36,826 nucleotides of DNA from Verrucomicrobia subdivision 3 bacterium UBA693. Its GTDB lineage: Bacteria > Verrucomicrobiota > Verrucomicrobiia > Limisphaerales > UBA8199. The first letter of the stretch is position 1. Each line of letters opens with the position of its first letter. The notes below the pieces were generated by a model. That model saw only the letters and a program-made list of their open reading frames with translations. It was not told the DNA's origin and did not search any database. The position numbers and the translations under genes were made by a program. Shown piece after piece: positions 8,775-17,419 of the stretch. The stretch is from NCBI GenBank assembly GCA_002298785.1, contig DBMR01000123.1:1-36826 (forward strand), read 5' to 3'.

Positions 8775-9806
8775 CTACGCCGCCATCCCGGACGCCTCGG
8801 CAAAGAACGCCTCCAGATTGGCTGCCGGGGTCTCGACCGCGAGCGTGCAACCGGAACTGAGAATAAAGCGACGATGCCCCGCCCGTTTTATCTCCGTGAG
8901 CACCGTGCGCGCACCGGCGCGAACACTTTGCGGAGTGCCTTGAGATAACAAACGAACCGGATCGAGGTTACCCCAGATGCCGATTTCCGGGCCGAGGGTG
9001 CGACAGGCTTCGCCGATATCCACTGCCTGGTCCAGTTCAAGAAATTCGGCTCCGGTGGCCGCCATCGCCGGCAACAGCGGTGTCGCCTTGCCACAAATGT
9101 GCAAAGAAACCGGTTTCCCGGTGTGCTTCTTTATGTCCGCCACAACGCGCCGCTCGGCCGGTTGAACGAGTTGAGCGTAAAACCGCGGCCCGATCAGTCC
9201 GGCGGGCGAATCTCCCCCGCTGATCATGTCAGCACCACCTTGAGCCAGGGCGGTGGCATAGGCGATCTGGAATTCCGCACAGCGCTGCATCAAGGCGGCC
9301 ACAAACGCCGGGTCCTCCGTCACCCGGACCATGATCTCATTAATGCCCATCAGCGCACTGGCTAGTGAGAATGGGAATTGATCACAGCAAGCCACGATGA
9401 ACACGTCGTTCCCAAGCGCTCGGACAATTCGCTCCAGTGCCTCAAGCATTAAGGGGTACCGTCCTTGCGAACCCACATCCGGCGTGGGGATGCGATCGAT
9501 ATCCGCGGCTGTTTGCACCAGGGGTTGCCCCAAGCCGCCGAAGGGCTGCTGATCGTCGGTGGCGCCCACACTCGCGCCCATCGCCTCGGCGCTCACCCAG
9601 GTGTCGGCCGATAGCCAGACCGCATCGGGACGAAAGCGTTCGTAGTAAATGATCACGGATTCAGCGAGTGCGGCTGCGTCAGTGGTGTATTGGCGCAGGG
9701 TATAGCCAGCCAATCTGGCGCAGTAATGCACCCCGAGCGGACCGGTGGGAACTCGCGGAGTGCTTTGTCCATCGAGCGCAGCGTAAACCAACTGTTTGGA
9801 GGTCAT
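8775..9806 (-). CDS. URO-D family protein with complete zinc-ligand set (MtaA/CmuA-like)
   Basis: This 343-residue protein has the uroporphyrinogen decarboxylase TIM-barrel fold. It lacks the HemE substrate motif (an RQAGRY-type Arg-rich N-terminus), so it is not a heme enzyme. It does show the arrangement of corrinoid methyltransferases of the MtaA/MtbA/CmuA type: H236-x-C238 in LHICGK, WGNLD near 278, and C320 in SSGCTLAVETP, a His-Cys-Cys set that binds zinc and activates a thiol in known members. A methyl transfer or related reaction on a small molecule is inferred; no corrinoid protein gene is in the window. It is the last gene of the minus-strand operon, starting 4 bases after the GH20 stop codon, which suggests translational coupling. 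Confidence 0.82.
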   Translation of the reverse strand: MTSKQLVYAALDGQSTPRVPTGPLGVHYCARLAGYTLRQYTTDAAALAESVIIYYERFRPDAVWLSADTWVSAEAMGASVGATDDQQPFGGLGQPLVQTAADIDRIPTPDVGSQGRYPLMLEALERIVRALGNDVFIVACCDQFPFSLASALMGINEIMVRVTEDPAFVAALMQRCAEFQIAYATALAQGGADMISGGDSPAGLIGPRFYAQLVQPAERRVVADIKKHTGKPVSLHICGKATPLLPAMAATGAEFLELDQAVDIGEACRTLGPEIGIWGNLDPVRLLSQGTPQSVRAGARTVLTEIKRAGHRRFILSSGCTLAVETPAANLEAFFAEASGMAA

Positions 9807-9810
9807 AGGC

Positions 9811-11454
9811 TCAGTTTGGCGGTAGCGGGCCTTTACGATAATTCACTCCCAGGGCTTCTAGCCGCCGTGCCTGCGCTTGAAAACGCCGCTGGAAATCGGT
9901 GAAATCGCCCGAACCGGCGGGCGACCAGACCACCTCCGCGAGCGCCGCCGCCCGCGGGTATGCGAAATACTCCACGTCCGCCGGTTCCCAAAAATACTCA
10001 CCCCAGAGATTGCCTTGCGCCCCGAGAATATGCCGGTGACTGGAGGAGGAAAGCCCTGGGGGAATTGGATCAAAGTCATACACTTTCCCCAACGGGATGA
10101 AGCCGCCAATCGACTCCGGTTCACCCGGGCCTTTCGCCTGCGCATAGTCGAAGTAGCAATGTGTGGTGGGAGACATGACGACGTCATGCCCCGCTTCAGC
10201 TGCCGCCCGCCCGCCCTCAGTCCCGCGCCAGGACATCACCGCCGCCCCCGGAGTCAGGCCGCCTTCCAGGATTTCATCCCAGCCGATCAATCGCCGGCCT
10301 TTGCGGGCGAGGAACTCCTCCAAACGCTGATTGAGCCAGCTCTGGAGTTGCGCCTCGCTCTTGAGCCCTTGTGCGCGCATGCGCGCCTGGCACTTCGCAC
10401 ATTGCTGCCAGCGCTCGCGGGGAGCCTCGTCACCACCGATGTGAATGAAGCGACTGGGAAACAAGTCACAAACCTCGTTCAACACCTCCCCGGCAAAAGC
10501 CACGGCAGCATCGTTTCCAGGACAGAGAATATCCGGTTCCACCCCCCACCGCGTGCGCACCTCAAACGGCCCACCCGTGCAGGAAAACTCCGGATATGCC
10601 GTGAGCGCAGCGCGGAAATGCCCGGGAATCTCAATCTCCGGAACCAAGGTTACATGGCGTGCCTGGGCGTAGCCCACCAGATCGAGAATCTGTGCCCGGG
10701 TGTAAAAAAACGGCCCGTAGGGTTTACCGTCACCCTCGTTGCGAGCGCCCCGCCGCGGTGATTCCTTGCGGATCGATCCGATAGCCGTCAACCGCGGGTA
10801 CCTGAGAATTTCCAACCGCCAACCTTGGTCATCGGTGAGATGGAGTTGGAGCGAGTTGAATTTGTGCAGCGCCATGATGTCCACGAACTTTTTGATAAAC
10901 TCCGGCGGCAGAAAATGACGCGCCGGATCCAACAGCAGCCCGCGCCAGGAGAACCGTGGTCGGTCTTCAATCTCTACCACCGCGACGCTACAATTGGTGC
11001 CCGGGCCGGCGGCCGATCCATGAACGCGCCAGGAATCGACCGGCAGCAGTTGGGGAAGCGTGACTCCCCCATAAAAAAGCCCCGCGGTTGTGGCGGCCCG
11101 AATCGTGACTCCATTCGTGGCGACAGAAAGCCGGTAACCTTCTGTGTCGAATGAGGGATCGGACGGCTCCAAAGACAAATGGATATCACCGTCACGGGGC
11201 GCCTCCGCGACCACCGGCAATCGTCTCCCGAGCGGCACCGATAAAGCTTCGGCGAGCAGGTTCGCTTCCGCTGTCGCATTTTCACGGGCAACCACCCGCG
11301 TCTCCGGCCGCAACATCCAATGTCCGCTACCCACTTTGACCTGTACGGGTTGAGGGATCAAACCGAGAGCTGACAGACCGGAGTCACCGCAGAAAACATT
11401 CATATTCAATGAACAGGTAAGAGTCACCAGCAAGGTTAGGCATTGAATTTTCAT
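9811..11454 (-). CDS. Beta-N-acetylhexosaminidase, GH20
   Basis: This 547-residue exported enzyme has an N-terminal signal sequence (MKIQCLTLLVTLTCSLNMNV), a GH20b alpha/beta domain at about 30-165, and the GH20 TIM barrel at about 168-520. The catalytic Asp-Glu pair is D342-E343 in HIGGDEAPRERW. Other barrel signatures are LLLDPARHFLP, LQLHLTDDQGWRLEI, VPEIEIPGH and GWDEILEGGL. GH20 enzymes remove terminal N-acetylglucosamine or N-acetylgalactosamine from glycans by substrate-assisted catalysis, in which the Asp orients the acetamido group. It lies between two URO-D genes, 4 bases from each, in a tight operon. This indicates that the target glycan carries hexosamine. Length and motifs are complete. 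Confidence 0.95.
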   Translation of the reverse strand: MKIQCLTLLVTLTCSLNMNVFCGDSGLSALGLIPQPVQVKVGSGHWMLRPETRVVARENATAEANLLAEALSVPLGRRLPVVAEAPRDGDIHLSLEPSDPSFDTEGYRLSVATNGVTIRAATTAGLFYGGVTLPQLLPVDSWRVHGSAAGPGTNCSVAVVEIEDRPRFSWRGLLLDPARHFLPPEFIKKFVDIMALHKFNSLQLHLTDDQGWRLEILRYPRLTAIGSIRKESPRRGARNEGDGKPYGPFFYTRAQILDLVGYAQARHVTLVPEIEIPGHFRAALTAYPEFSCTGGPFEVRTRWGVEPDILCPGNDAAVAFAGEVLNEVCDLFPSRFIHIGGDEAPRERWQQCAKCQARMRAQGLKSEAQLQSWLNQRLEEFLARKGRRLIGWDEILEGGLTPGAAVMSWRGTEGGRAAAEAGHDVVMSPTTHCYFDYAQAKGPGEPESIGGFIPLGKVYDFDPIPPGLSSSSHRHILGAQGNLWGEYFWEPADVEYFAYPRAAALAEVVWSPAGSGDFTDFQRRFQAQARRLEALGVNYRKGPLPPN

Positions 11455-11458
11455 GGGT

Positions 11459-12631
11459 TCAGTATTTTCCGAATTCCAAGCCCGCTTCGATAAACGCGCG
11501 GTAATTCGCTTCGGTAGTTGGGGAGAGCGGTACGGTGATGGGCGCTGCCGTGGGCATTAAAACGAAGCCGCCGCCTTCCCTGGCCTGTTGCATGATGCTT
11601 CGAACCTCGGCACGCACTTCGTCGGGCGTCCCGTTTTCCAGCAGCTTCAATTCGATATTTCCCCAGACTGATACCCCCCGCGCCTGGCATCGCCGCTTCA
11701 CTTCGCTCAGAAAGAGGTCACCGTCCGGGGGCGGTTCACAGGGATCGATTCCGTCGCAACCGGTCTCGAGCATCAGGTCCAAAACCCGGGCAATTTTCCC
11801 GTGGCAATGCAGTCGCACCTTGCCGCCACGAGCATGGATCAATCGCGTCATTTCCGTGACGTAAGGCACCACGAAGCGCTGGAACATGGAAGGCGGGAGG
11901 TACGGCGGGGTGAAATACTCCGGCCCAACGATTCGATAAAGGTCAACCACGCAGCAATCCAATTGACGCCGCAGATTCTCCAATACTCGCTCCGCAACAA
12001 TCGCCACCGTGCGCGCAAAATGCTCTGTCTCCTGCGAAGCCCACAACAGGTAGTCCTGGAACGACATCAAATCTGCGGCAAGATAAGCGGGATCACCGAT
12101 CGAGGCCATGACGAGCCCGTGGTCACCCAATTCCGCGCGAATCCGGTTCAGGTCCGAGGCGTCATAGTTGGCCGGCTGATAGGGCACGCTAAGCGCCTTG
12201 TCCACGTCATCCAGACTTTTGCACCAGTGTTCCACCCTCCACGTGGTGTAAACGTTTGCTGCGGCTTGCGTCACGGACCGCAGGTCGCCTTTGGGCGTGT
12301 GGCAGACACGAGTCTTGCGCTCGAACTCTCCAACGACTTCTATCCGGGTGTCCATCTCGACTGGGAAATCAGAACAGAGAAAGCGCTCCTGGCAGGTGTA
12401 ACGGTCGGTCGCAGCCTGTGGGTTCCAGTTCGTGATGCAGTCTGTGTGCTCGCGGATGTAAGCCATCAGGTTACGATAGCTGGGCTGCTGATTGTACCAA
12501 TCGCGCTGGTTGCGTCCCGCCAGTTCGTAGGTGTTGATTGGGACGCGATCAGGAATCCCACCCGAAAGGGCGGTCAGTAAACGGCGTCGGCCCAGCCAAG
12601 GGGCGCTAGCCGTCGGAAAGTCCAGAGCCAT
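11459..12631 (-). CDS. URO-D family protein lacking the third Cys ligand
   Basis: This 390-residue URO-D-fold protein shows RLHCHGKIARVLDLM with H275-C276-H277, GCDGIDPCEPPP near 291, and VWGNIELKLLENGTP near 322. At the position where MtaA-type enzymes carry the last Cys ligand, the segment reads FVLMPTAAPIT, so that Cys is absent and zinc binding would have to differ. The HemE-type arginine motif is absent; an Arg at GRNQRDW (about 39-45) is notable. The ATG at 12631 is chosen for its good GGAGG Shine-Dalgarno sequence 9 bases upstream; an upstream GTG at 12658 is the alternative. It is flanked by Gfo/Idh (17 bp) and GH20 (4 bp) in the same operon. The substrate is unknown. Confidence 0.8.
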   Translation of the reverse strand: MALDFPTASAPWLGRRRLLTALSGGIPDRVPINTYELAGRNQRDWYNQQPSYRNLMAYIREHTDCITNWNPQAATDRYTCQERFLCSDFPVEMDTRIEVVGEFERKTRVCHTPKGDLRSVTQAAANVYTTWRVEHWCKSLDDVDKALSVPYQPANYDASDLNRIRAELGDHGLVMASIGDPAYLAADLMSFQDYLLWASQETEHFARTVAIVAERVLENLRRQLDCCVVDLYRIVGPEYFTPPYLPPSMFQRFVVPYVTEMTRLIHARGGKVRLHCHGKIARVLDLMLETGCDGIDPCEPPPDGDLFLSEVKRRCQARGVSVWGNIELKLLENGTPDEVRAEVRSIMQQAREGGGFVLMPTAAPITVPLSPTTEANYRAFIEAGLEFGKY

Positions 12632-12648
12632 CGTGCCTTTCCTCCGCA

Positions 12649-13920
12649 TCAATGCCACTCGCTCAGGTCCACCACTCTCCGGTTCAGGCGCGCTTCCTCC
12701 GCCGCAAACCCGATCAAATGACTATGCACCGTGGACTCGATACCCGCTTCCAGCGGCGCACCGGGCGGCTTCGTCATTTCATCGTACAGGATGTTAACCA
12801 ACCCCGCATCCCCTCCCCCGTGCAGTTCATATCCGCCATCCTCGGCCTGGACGGTATACCGCACCGGTTCGCCTTCATGCGGCAGCAGAATCAAGTGTGT
12901 GCCAAAATGTTGCCGGTAGCTTTCACCACCTTTTAGCACGCCTTTGGTGCCACAAATCTCCAGATGACGCCCCGTGGCGAAGGCGGTCATCGTGAAGGTG
13001 CCCGTGACGCCACCCTCGAATTCCAAGGCCAGGACCTGCCGATCCACCGCGTCATTATCGCACCGATAAACACAACGGCCCCACGGACTCGTCCGCAGCC
13101 AGGCGGTGATCTCTTCAACGCTCGCCTCCTGGGCACGGTCATAGACCATGGAGAGCCAGGGAAAGCGCATGTCGTTGGTATAACGGAGCGCGTTATAGGA
13201 GCACTGCTCACCCACCGGACAACCATCGGTACACCGGGCAGGAGCATTGACCGGCGCGCGTTCGGACCGGAAGCACTCCAGGGATCCAAAGCTGGCTACC
13301 CGCGTGCAACGCCGCCCTGCGAGCCAGTGGATGATATCCGTGTCGTGGCAGCATTTGGATAAGATCATCGGCGAGCTCTGGCTCACGACTGACCAATGCC
13401 CGCGCACAAAGGAATGGGCCTGGTGCCAGGGATCAACCCCTTCGTTCGCCTGGATCGAGACCAATTCCCCGAGCGCTCCCGAATCGATAATCTCTTTTAC
13501 CTTTCGATAGAACGCGGCAAACCGCAGGACAAAGCAGACCATCACGCGGCGATTCACTTCCTGGGTCAGGCGCTCAATTTCCCGCACCTGCTCCAGGCGC
13601 GTCGCAATCGGTTTCTCGAGCAACACGTCATAACCCAGCCGCAACGCTCCCTGGCAATGTCCGTAATGGAAATTGTCCTGCGTCGCAATGATCATCACGT
13701 CGGCGAGTTTGCCGGCTGCCAAAATCGCCTCCGCACTGGAAAAACCGCGAAAATCGGGGTTGCTTGAAATCCGGCGGATCTTCTCGACTCGGTCTGAAAC
13801 GGGATCCGCGCCCGCGACAATCTGGAAACGGTCCGGACGGCGTGCCGCCAGTTGCGTGTAGGTTTGGGCGCGGGCGCCGCAGCCGATACAGGCGAGGGTC
13901 AGAGGTTTGCCAGATACCAT
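12649..13920 (-). CDS. Gfo/Idh/MocA oxidoreductase with Cys-rich insert
   Basis: This 423-residue cytoplasmic oxidoreductase opens with a Rossmann fold (LACIGCGARAQTY, about 8-21). It has the family EKP motif (LLEKPIAT, E102-K103-P104) and the catalytic-domain segment KCCHDTDIIHWL near 189. Gfo/Idh/MocA enzymes oxidise or reduce sugars and sugar acids with NAD(P). A distinctive insert at about 216-245 contains C230, C234 and C240 (ARCTDGCPVGEQCSYNA), with C283 and C287 further on, and could bind a metal. The ATG at 13920 (MVSGKPLTLACIG) is preferred because the longer frame from 13980 overlaps the preceding URO-D gene and adds unrelated residues. It sits between two URO-D genes, so the two protein types may act sequentially on the same sugar. 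Confidence 0.86.
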   Translation of the reverse strand: MVSGKPLTLACIGCGARAQTYTQLAARRPDRFQIVAGADPVSDRVEKIRRISSNPDFRGFSSAEAILAAGKLADVMIIATQDNFHYGHCQGALRLGYDVLLEKPIATRLEQVREIERLTQEVNRRVMVCFVLRFAAFYRKVKEIIDSGALGELVSIQANEGVDPWHQAHSFVRGHWSVVSQSSPMILSKCCHDTDIIHWLAGRRCTRVASFGSLECFRSERAPVNAPARCTDGCPVGEQCSYNALRYTNDMRFPWLSMVYDRAQEASVEEITAWLRTSPWGRCVYRCDNDAVDRQVLALEFEGGVTGTFTMTAFATGRHLEICGTKGVLKGGESYRQHFGTHLILLPHEGEPVRYTVQAEDGGYELHGGGDAGLVNILYDEMTKPPGAPLEAGIESTVHSHLIGFAAEEARLNRRVVDLSEWH

Positions 13921-13942
13921 AAGATTTCGTTTGTTGAAGGGT

Positions 13943-15031
13943 TCAGCGACTGGGTACCGGAAGCCTATCCGCGGTTTCAAAAAAGGTCACGATGTTTTCC
14001 CACGGCGTTTCCGGTCCGAGTACATGGGCCGGAGCCAGGATTAAGCCACCGTTACAACCCACCTCGCGGATCCGGGCGGAAACCTCCCGGCGCACGTCCT
14101 CAGGCGTACCAAAAGGCATGGTGCGCTGCACACTCACCGTCCCCCAGAATGACAGGCGATCGCCGAACTGGCGTTTGATTGCCGCCGGATCCAGGCACTC
14201 GGGCTGGATCGGATTGAGAATGTCGATGCCGATTTCGATCAGGTCTGGAATGATGGCTTCGACATTGCCGTCGGAGTGGTAGAAAACGAACGCGCCGGGG
14301 CTGGCGCTCTTCACGGCACGTACCGTTTCCGCCAGACGCGGTTTGAGAAATTCCCGCCACGTCTCCAACTTCATCAACATGCCCAGTTGCCCCGCCACAT
14401 CGTCGCCCGTGATCACGATGTCCACCCCGGCGCGTGCGAATTGTTCGGCGGCAAAGACCTGATATGCGCCCGCGCGCTCGAAAAACCCGTGCGCCAACTC
14501 GGGCGCGATCAGCATGTCCATCATCAGGCCTTCCATCCCGCGGAGATACCAAGAGCGCTCGAAGACCGAGCCCGCATAGCCTGTCACCGCATAGCCTCGC
14601 GCGTGGAGCGCCTCCACACGCTCCCGGACTCCCTGCCAGCGATAGGGCTGGTCGAGATCCGGCCACGGATATTCCCGCAACCGCCCGAAGTCCATGACGC
14701 CCGAAAGAGTTGGCTGAATTTGAGCGAAATGATGAAAGCCGCCTTTGCGGCGCCATACCCCCCATTCGTCCACCTCGCCACCGGCCACAGCGGCCTCCGC
14801 GTCGGCGCCCAACCATGCGGCAAACCGTGTGCGCGGCAATACACTCGGATTGAAGGTCACCCGGGTGATGTCCATGCCGAAGTACTCCCGAGGGGATCGG
14901 GGACCGCACCGCTCGCGCAACAAACTCTCAATCGGTGGAGTATAACCAATGGCTTCTTCGTAAAGCAGACGCGGCACACGATCGGTCGGCTGATGCGCCA
15001 AGGCGGTGAGGACTCGTTCACGGGAAGTCAT
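13943..15031 (-). CDS. URO-D family protein, HSDG subtype
   Basis: This 362-residue protein begins with the URO-D-type N-terminus MTSRERVLTALAHQPTDRVP and has the fold's later motifs: DIVITGDDVAGQ near 204, FYHSDGN (H252-S253-D254), FWGTVSVQRTMPFGTPEDV near 296, and LILAPAHVLGPETPWENI near 330. The His-x-Cys zinc motif of methyltransferases is replaced by His-Ser-Asp, and no Cys is found in the C-terminal ligand position. It also lacks the HemE arginines. It is therefore either a non-zinc or an Asp-ligated member with an unknown reaction. The ATG at 15031 is chosen because it starts the conserved MTSRERV segment; a longer frame from 15085 overlaps the GH36-like gene. It is second in the minus operon, 16 bases after the GH36-like gene. 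Confidence 0.8.
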   Translation of the reverse strand: MTSRERVLTALAHQPTDRVPRLLYEEAIGYTPPIESLLRERCGPRSPREYFGMDITRVTFNPSVLPRTRFAAWLGADAEAAVAGGEVDEWGVWRRKGGFHHFAQIQPTLSGVMDFGRLREYPWPDLDQPYRWQGVRERVEALHARGYAVTGYAGSVFERSWYLRGMEGLMMDMLIAPELAHGFFERAGAYQVFAAEQFARAGVDIVITGDDVAGQLGMLMKLETWREFLKPRLAETVRAVKSASPGAFVFYHSDGNVEAIIPDLIEIGIDILNPIQPECLDPAAIKRQFGDRLSFWGTVSVQRTMPFGTPEDVRREVSARIREVGCNGGLILAPAHVLGPETPWENIVTFFETADRLPVPSR

Positions 15032-15047
15032 AGTCCAAAGCGAACGT

Positions 15048-17111
15048 CTATTGAGAGATGGCTGCTTCGAGGATGAGCACCTCAAACGGCTTCAGGCTAA
15101 TTCGCAACGCCTTTCCCGGCTCGGCCCGCAGCTCGGCCGCAGCGGCATCCTCACGCCATGGACTCTTGAAGCCGTATGGCTTTGCGGCGGGGAGTTCGAA
15201 CACGGCGCCAGGGTCGAGCAGGAAATCATGGGGTTGATCATCCGGATTGCGCAACATCACCACGCCCCCGCGCGGGGCCCAGGACGCATAGCCATAGACC
15301 TCCAGCTTCGAGGGATCGCCGCCGATCCAGTGGGTATCTACCAGCACCTCCGCCTGGGCGCGCGACCATTTCGCCGCCTCGGCCAGCACTCGCCAATCCG
15401 CCGGAGTAAGACGGCTTGGCTGGATATAGAGTTCCTGGAGCCCCGTTCCGCTCCCGAAGAAAGCTCGAACATCGTCCCGGAATCCAGACGAATTGAAAGT
15501 GGCATCGCCCGCCATTCCATGGCGCGAGTAAGCCACCCCCTGGGTCATCAAGGAATTGAGGGGATAGAAGGGAGCTTTGCGCACCACGTTGCGATAAACC
15601 TCCTGGTCACGGTAAGTGAGCCATTGCTGCTGCTTGCTGCCTTTGCCCGCATAACCCATGTCGTTTCCCTGCCGCCACAGCGAATCGGCGTAACGCAACC
15701 AGAATGGCGATGGCCAGGAGCCTGTAGTCAGGTTGATATAAAGGTTGGGATCCTCTTGCCGCAATTCCAACATCAGTCTCCGCATCGCTTCAGTGTCGAG
15801 CACATACTGCGCGCCGCCACTGGCATACATGCCCGTGGCTATGCCGTCGAATTTGAAATGGTTCACCCCGTATTTGCGAATCATTTCGACGCACGCCCCT
15901 TTGAACGCCGCGTAATACTTTGGGCCCGCCAGCGAGAATCCGGTGCCATTCGTTTCGTATCCCTGCTCGCGACCAAACTTAAGCCGCTGTTCCCGGGACT
16001 CACCATAGCCGCCAAACGGCGAAAGCCACACCCCGAGGCGCGTCCCGTACTGGCGGCAGAGCTCCGCCAGCGGGGAAAAACCGTTCGGGAATCCGCGATG
16101 AAACTGCCACAACGTTTTGGGATTATCCCACCCGTCATCAAAGACCATCCCGTCCACAATCACACCGAACGGGCGAATAAGCCGATCACCGCACAGACGA
16201 ATCGCTTCCAGGCAGTTGGTCTCATTGAGCGCGAAGGGATCCCATGCCGTGTCATACCAGGAGTTGTAGTGCAGATAGGGACGATACGGGTGGGCGCGCT
16301 CGCGCTCGATATATCGCAACACTCCGCGCCGCATCTGTCCTTCCGGCGCCACCCCCAGCACGAAACTTTGCGCAAAGGTTTCTCCCCGCTGCAGCACCGT
16401 GTTTCGCGGGATGCGGCAGAGCACCCGACTCGAAGCCACCACGGGACTCGCCGACTGGCCGAGCGCGGTAACTTCATTAACTCCGTGGGGATCTTCTGAG
16501 CCCAGAAAGAAATTCCCAGCCACCACCGGTGACCCATCCACTTGTCCTCCGCATTTCGCATCGGAAAACGCTTCGCTGAGCCAAACCACCTCCTGGATCG
16601 GGGAATCCGCGTGCGCCGCGGTCACAGCGATCTCCTGCCGGAAATAATTCCCGCCGTCTTGGAGGATAACCCGCCACAGCACCAGGAGCCGTCCGTCCGC
16701 CGCGCGCAGAAGCAATTCGGCCTGACGACCGGGCAAGCGCGCGCTCAAACGCGCGGCCTGCGGCGACGGCGTCAACTCTTCCAATCGCACCGGTCCGTCC
16801 AGCTTCAGCGCCGAGGCTGCGTAGCGCTGACCGTTTGTAAGAACGATTTCAAAAGCCTCGCCGGTCATGGCTTTCTGAACTTGTTTGGTGACGTCCCGAA
16901 TGAAATCGAACTTCAGTCCCGCTTCGGTAATGCGCCAACTCGCGCAGAGGACGTTGTTGCTCAGAACCAGTTGTGATGCATCCCGCCAACACCGCGCGCT
17001 CCCGGGATCCGTCCCGGGATAGCCGGGCTCGGCGTAAACCGTAATACCGCAGATCCCCAGCAACGCGCACACCACGATGCGACACCTCTTAAGAAAATCA
17101 TGAAGGTTCAT
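15048..17111 (-). CDS. Secreted alpha-galactosidase-like glycoside hydrolase (GH36/clan D)
   Basis: This 687-residue protein has an N-terminal hydrophobic signal (about 10-27, ending near TVYAEP). A beta-sandwich domain follows, then a TIM barrel at about 280-570 and a C-terminal beta-domain. Clan GH-D features are visible: FDDGWDNPKTLW (about 324-335), GVWLSPFGGYG (360-370), HFKFDG with the probable nucleophile D422, and LWRQGNDMG with the probable acid/base D484. Clan D retaining enzymes cleave terminal alpha-galactose or N-acetyl-alpha-galactosamine. The barrel is diverged from well-studied GH36 members, so the substrate is uncertain. It is the first gene of the six-gene minus operon and diverges from the plus-strand operon across the 17112-17419 gap. 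Confidence 0.82.
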   Translation of the reverse strand: MNLHDFLKRCRIVVCALLGICGITVYAEPGYPGTDPGSARCWRDASQLVLSNNVLCASWRITEAGLKFDFIRDVTKQVQKAMTGEAFEIVLTNGQRYAASALKLDGPVRLEELTPSPQAARLSARLPGRQAELLLRAADGRLLVLWRVILQDGGNYFRQEIAVTAAHADSPIQEVVWLSEAFSDAKCGGQVDGSPVVAGNFFLGSEDPHGVNEVTALGQSASPVVASSRVLCRIPRNTVLQRGETFAQSFVLGVAPEGQMRRGVLRYIERERAHPYRPYLHYNSWYDTAWDPFALNETNCLEAIRLCGDRLIRPFGVIVDGMVFDDGWDNPKTLWQFHRGFPNGFSPLAELCRQYGTRLGVWLSPFGGYGESREQRLKFGREQGYETNGTGFSLAGPKYYAAFKGACVEMIRKYGVNHFKFDGIATGMYASGGAQYVLDTEAMRRLMLELRQEDPNLYINLTTGSWPSPFWLRYADSLWRQGNDMGYAGKGSKQQQWLTYRDQEVYRNVVRKAPFYPLNSLMTQGVAYSRHGMAGDATFNSSGFRDDVRAFFGSGTGLQELYIQPSRLTPADWRVLAEAAKWSRAQAEVLVDTHWIGGDPSKLEVYGYASWAPRGGVVMLRNPDDQPHDFLLDPGAVFELPAAKPYGFKSPWREDAAAAELRAEPGKALRISLKPFEVLILEAAISQ

Positions 17112-17419
17112 GCTTTAGAAAGTTCAACCTCACCCACTGCCAATATCCGCCGAGACCGACCAAAAATGGGTGATCCACAAACAGCAACGGGAAAAATCGA
17201 CCCCCTCCCGGCCGAGCCGCATGGCCGGCCCGCCGCTGTTCCGAGTTCGGGCTTGGTGGTTTCGTGAGATAGGATTACTACAAACTCCAACGCTTGTCTT
17301 TGATTATCCTTGGCCCGCGATCATCGAAGCCGTCGCCCGGCACCGAGCCCAACCTGTGCGCAAAGGGTGGCCGCAGGTTCGTGCTTCTCAGACTTGAATG
17401 CCGTCGGCATAATGGCCCG
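17112..17419. other. 308-bp divergent intergenic region between two operons
   Basis: This stretch carries no credible gene. It separates the start of the minus-strand operon (17111) from the start of the plus-strand operon (17420), so promoters for both must lie here or nearby. I see no convincing sigma-70 box on either strand. A weak hairpin (CCGGCC at 17208-17213 and GGCCGG at 17223-17228, 9-base loop) is the only structure that stands out. An open frame running into the downstream gene from 17294 is rejected as a start because the signal peptide begins at 17420. Confidence 0.6.

Noticed and set aside
8775..9806. Calling the URO-D proteins HemE (heme biosynthesis)
   Set aside because: None of the four carries the Arg-rich N-terminal substrate motif of HemE, they are mutually diverged, and they sit among glycosidase genes rather than heme genes.
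13921..13980. Gfo/Idh start at 13980, overlapping the preceding URO-D gene
   Set aside because: The Rossmann fold begins just after the ATG at 13920; the added 20 residues have no family resemblance.
15006..16499. 497-codon plus-strand open frame opposite the GH36-like gene
   Set aside because: It is long, but its translation has no domain signature and it is covered by a gene with clear clan GH-D catalytic motifs and a signal peptide.
17208..17228. Operator or terminator at the CCGGCC/GGCCGG hairpin in the divergent region
   Set aside because: Only six base pairs in GC-rich DNA, with no T-run and no repeated copy; it is not distinguishable from chance.
17294..17419. Longer N-terminus for the propeller protein, starting at 17294
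   Set aside because: The extra 42 residues look like translated intergenic DNA, and a clean signal peptide begins at the ATG at 17420.
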